34,158 nt of DNA from a bacterium (GTDB lineage Bacteria; Desulfobacterota; S145-22). The translations under genes and the position numbers were made by a program. The DNA lies in NCBI GenBank assembly GCA_026986155.1, contig JALSPC010000123.1:1-34158 (forward strand), in the 5' to 3' direction. The notes beneath the pieces are model-generated. The model saw only the letters and a program-made list of their open reading frames with translations, ran no database searches and had not been told where the DNA came from. Of the stretch, positions 32,600 to 34,158 are shown one piece after another. The stretch's first letter is position 1; every line of letters begins with the position of its first letter.

Positions 32600-32615
32600 C
32601 GGCATCGATTTTGCT
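32600..32615 (+). promoter_or_regulatory. Sigma-54 (-24/-12) promoter
   Basis: CGGCATCGATTTTGCT matches TGGCACG-N4-TTGCW at 9 of 12 defined positions. The invariant GG (32601-32602) and GC (32613-32614) have the correct spacing. Transcription would start near 32626, about 39 nt before the ATG at 32665. Confidence 0.65.
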
Positions 32616-32664
32616 TAATTCAATTATGGTGATTACGCGCAAATCCTCGACCGGGGGGGAATGA

Positions 32665-34158
32665 ATGGACGTTATCATCGGGACGGATGACGAACAAATC
32701 TCGCAGATTGCCAGCACCCTTTTGGGTAAAGAGGGGATCGACTATCGTGTCGTCTCCGACTTCGATCTTTTCGTAGATCATCTTGACAAGCAGGATGTGC
32801 GCCTTGCCATCGTTGATTTTGATCTCCAGGGAATGGATGATTTCGGTTTCATTGATGCCGCGAAGAAATGGGGCAAGACGACCCGGTTTCTCGCACTGAC
32901 GGGAGATCATTCTTTCCAACTCGGGAAAAAGATCCGGGAAAACGGGTTTTTCTACCAGATTTTCAAGCCGGTGGACCAGAACGAGATGCACCAGGCCATC
33001 AAGTCGGCCTTTGGGGAGAAAGAGGATATCCCCGGGAAATTCCGGGTAAGGCTCCGCGACTGGCGGGGGTATCGTGAAAACGTGCCGTGCCTTGATGCGT
33101 GCCCCGTGCACACGGATGCCGGGAAATACGTGCAGCTCATCGCCGAGGAGCGTTTCGAAGAGGCGTATCTCGTGGCCCGTTCCCCGAACCCGGCGGCCGC
33201 GATTTGCGGAAAGGTCTGCGCGGCGTTTTGCGAGGACGCCTGCAGGAGAGGGAACGTCGATTCACCAATTACGATACGGGCGCTTAAACGTTTCGTGACC
33301 ACGCTTTTCGGCCCAGAATCCCGGAGTTCCGGAACCTATCGCCGACTCCTCGAGGGCGAACGGGACCCTGGAAATCAGTTGCCGTGGAACCTTCCCGCTC
33401 TTCAGGAACGGAAGATTGGAAAGGGAAGAAAAGTGGCGGTAGTCGGGGCCGGTCCCGCGGGCTTGGCCTGCGCGCACGATCTGGTCGTGATGGGCTTTCA
33501 GGTGACTCTTTTCGAGGCCTCGGGCGTGGTGGGCGGGGCGATGCGGCTGCATATTCCCGAATACCGGCTACCGAGAGAAACCATTGAAAAAGAAATCGAA
33601 GAAATATTGTCCCTGGGGATCGATCTCAGGTTGAACACCCCCTTGACGAAGGAATTCGGCATTCGCGAACTGCTGGCCGAGGGATATGAAAGCGTGTTTC
33701 TCTCCACGGGAGCCTTCAAGGGAACGGATCTCGATATCCCTGGAGCGGACCTGGACGGGGTCGTCAAGGCGGTCGACTATCTGCTAAACGCCAGTACGGG
33801 AAACTATCGGCTGGATCTTGGCAGGGATGTCATCATCGTTGGAGGCGGGCGTGTGGCCCTCGACGCGGCCCGCACGGCATGGCGGCACTTGACGGAGCTG
33901 CCTTTTTCTGAATCTCCCGACTGGGAGACGCTGGATGTGGCGAGGGATACCCTCCGGAGGGGGTTGAAACCGCGGATCATCTACCGTCGCTCCCTCGAGG
34001 AAATGCCGGCGGCTCAGACCATTCAGGGCCGGGAAGAGTTGGAAGAGCTGAAACGCGAGGGGATTGAGATACTCGATCTCAGGGTTCCCAAGAGAATCAT
34101 CGGGGAGAACGGTAAGGTCAAGGCCATGGTGTTCGACAGGGCGTCCAAGGCGACAGAT
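32665..34158 (+). CDS. Receiver domain fused to GltD-like Fe-S/FAD/NADPH oxidoreductase (3' partial)
   Basis: 498 codons, still open at the window edge. Residues 1-115 form a complete response-regulator receiver: Asp8/Asp9, Asp51 (AIVDFDL), Thr79 (ALTG) and Lys101 (FKP). Then comes the N-terminal Fe-S domain of the GltD/DPYD family, with Cys142 and Cys146 (CLDACP) and Cys181-x3-Cys185-x3-Cys189-x3-Cys193 (ICGKVCAAFCEDACRRG), and the conserved IRALKRF. The FAD motif KVAVVGAGPAGLA is at 256-268 and the NAD(P)H motif IIVGGGRVALDAAR at 390-403. Such modules pass electrons between NAD(P)H, flavin and Fe-S partners. A receiver at the front is unusual and suggests signal control of enzyme activity. 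GGGGGGGA precedes the ATG. The C terminus and any further domains lie outside the window. Confidence 0.88.
   Translation, partial: MDVIIGTDDEQISQIASTLLGKEGIDYRVVSDFDLFVDHLDKQDVRLAIVDFDLQGMDDFGFIDAAKKWGKTTRFLALTGDHSFQLGKKIRENGFFYQIFKPVDQNEMHQAIKSAFGEKEDIPGKFRVRLRDWRGYRENVPCLDACPVHTDAGKYVQLIAEERFEEAYLVARSPNPAAAICGKVCAAFCEDACRRGNVDSPITIRALKRFVTTLFGPESRSSGTYRRLLEGERDPGNQLPWNLPALQERKIGKGRKVAVVGAGPAGLACAHDLVVMGFQVTLFEASGVVGGAMRLHIPEYRLPRETIEKEIEEILSLGIDLRLNTPLTKEFGIRELLAEGYESVFLSTGAFKGTDLDIPGADLDGVVKAVDYLLNASTGNYRLDLGRDVIIVGGGRVALDAARTAWRHLTELPFSESPDWETLDVARDTLRRGLKPRIIYRRSLEEMPAAQTIQGREELEELKREGIEILDLRVPKRIIGENGKVKAMVFDRASKATD

Noticed and set aside
32478-32717. Minus-strand 79-codon frame before the REC-oxidoreductase gene
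   Set aside because: It overlaps the start of the real gene and the -24/-12 promoter, and has no coding signature.
1-34158. tRNA, rRNA, insertion sequence or phage gene
   Set aside because: I found no TPsiC-arm-like segment with cloverleaf arms, no rRNA stretch, and no transposase or integrase motif on either strand.

Overview
This 34.2-kb window looks like a chromosomal segment from an anaerobic Desulfobacterota ('Deltaproteobacteria') bacterium of the Syntrophus/Syntrophorhabdus/sulfate-reducer type. The evidence is a glutaconyl-CoA decarboxylase alpha subunit, a siroheme-decarboxylase (Ahb-type heme pathway) protein beside hemL, F0 genes of ATP synthase lying apart from F1, TAXI-type TRAP transport, many low-potential redox proteins and sigma-54 regulation. 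GC content is high. I see no tRNA, rRNA, insertion sequence, phage gene or CRISPR array.

Layout. (1) 0.2-4.5 kb (+): a three-gene acyl-CoA cassette of a long crotonase-fold enzyme, GcdA and an HMG-CoA-lyase-like DRE-TIM enzyme, closed by a terminator. (2) 4.6-6.6 kb (-): a six-TM hybrid histidine kinase. (3) 6.8-8.8 kb (+): a long-chain polyprenyl diphosphate synthase with a probably leaderless promoter, then thioredoxin and a TlpA-like protein. (4) 8.9-16.2 kb (-): a small protein, acyl-CoA dehydrogenase, a 58-aa SEC-C protein, ilvD, a CoA-disulfide-reductase-like flavoprotein, a DUF362/ferredoxin protein, and prfB with its programmed +1 frameshift. (5) 16.4-18.7 kb (+): leuB and an MFS transporter. 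(6) 18.7-23.2 kb (-): one long run of fumarylacetoacetase-family gene, siroheme decarboxylase, hemL, atpZ, atpI, atpB, atpE. (7) 23.4-26.2 kb: a prenyltransferase-repeat protein and a small membrane protein (+), then ArsR and RpiR regulators (-), each with a clear promoter and palindrome. (8) 26.5-30.7 kb (+): TAXI-TRAP receptor, fused permease, UspA and a DUF1566 protein. (9) 31.1 kb to the end (+): a sigma-54 activator, then an unusual fusion of a complete receiver domain to a GltD-like Fe-S/FAD/NADPH oxidoreductase, cut by the window edge.

How it fits together. Regions 1 and 4 handle CoA-thioester breakdown and branched-chain amino acid synthesis. GcdA belongs to a family of Na+-pumping decarboxylases. 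The c subunit in region 6 carries part of the Na+-ligand pattern, so a sodium cycle is possible but unproven. The strongest candidate for an undescribed arrangement is region 9: the activator gene is followed by a 7-4-7 dyad (TGGGACA/TGTCCCA), then a good -24/-12 promoter, then the receiver-oxidoreductase gene. This suggests a local circuit that controls an electron-transfer enzyme both by transcription and, perhaps, by phosphorylation.
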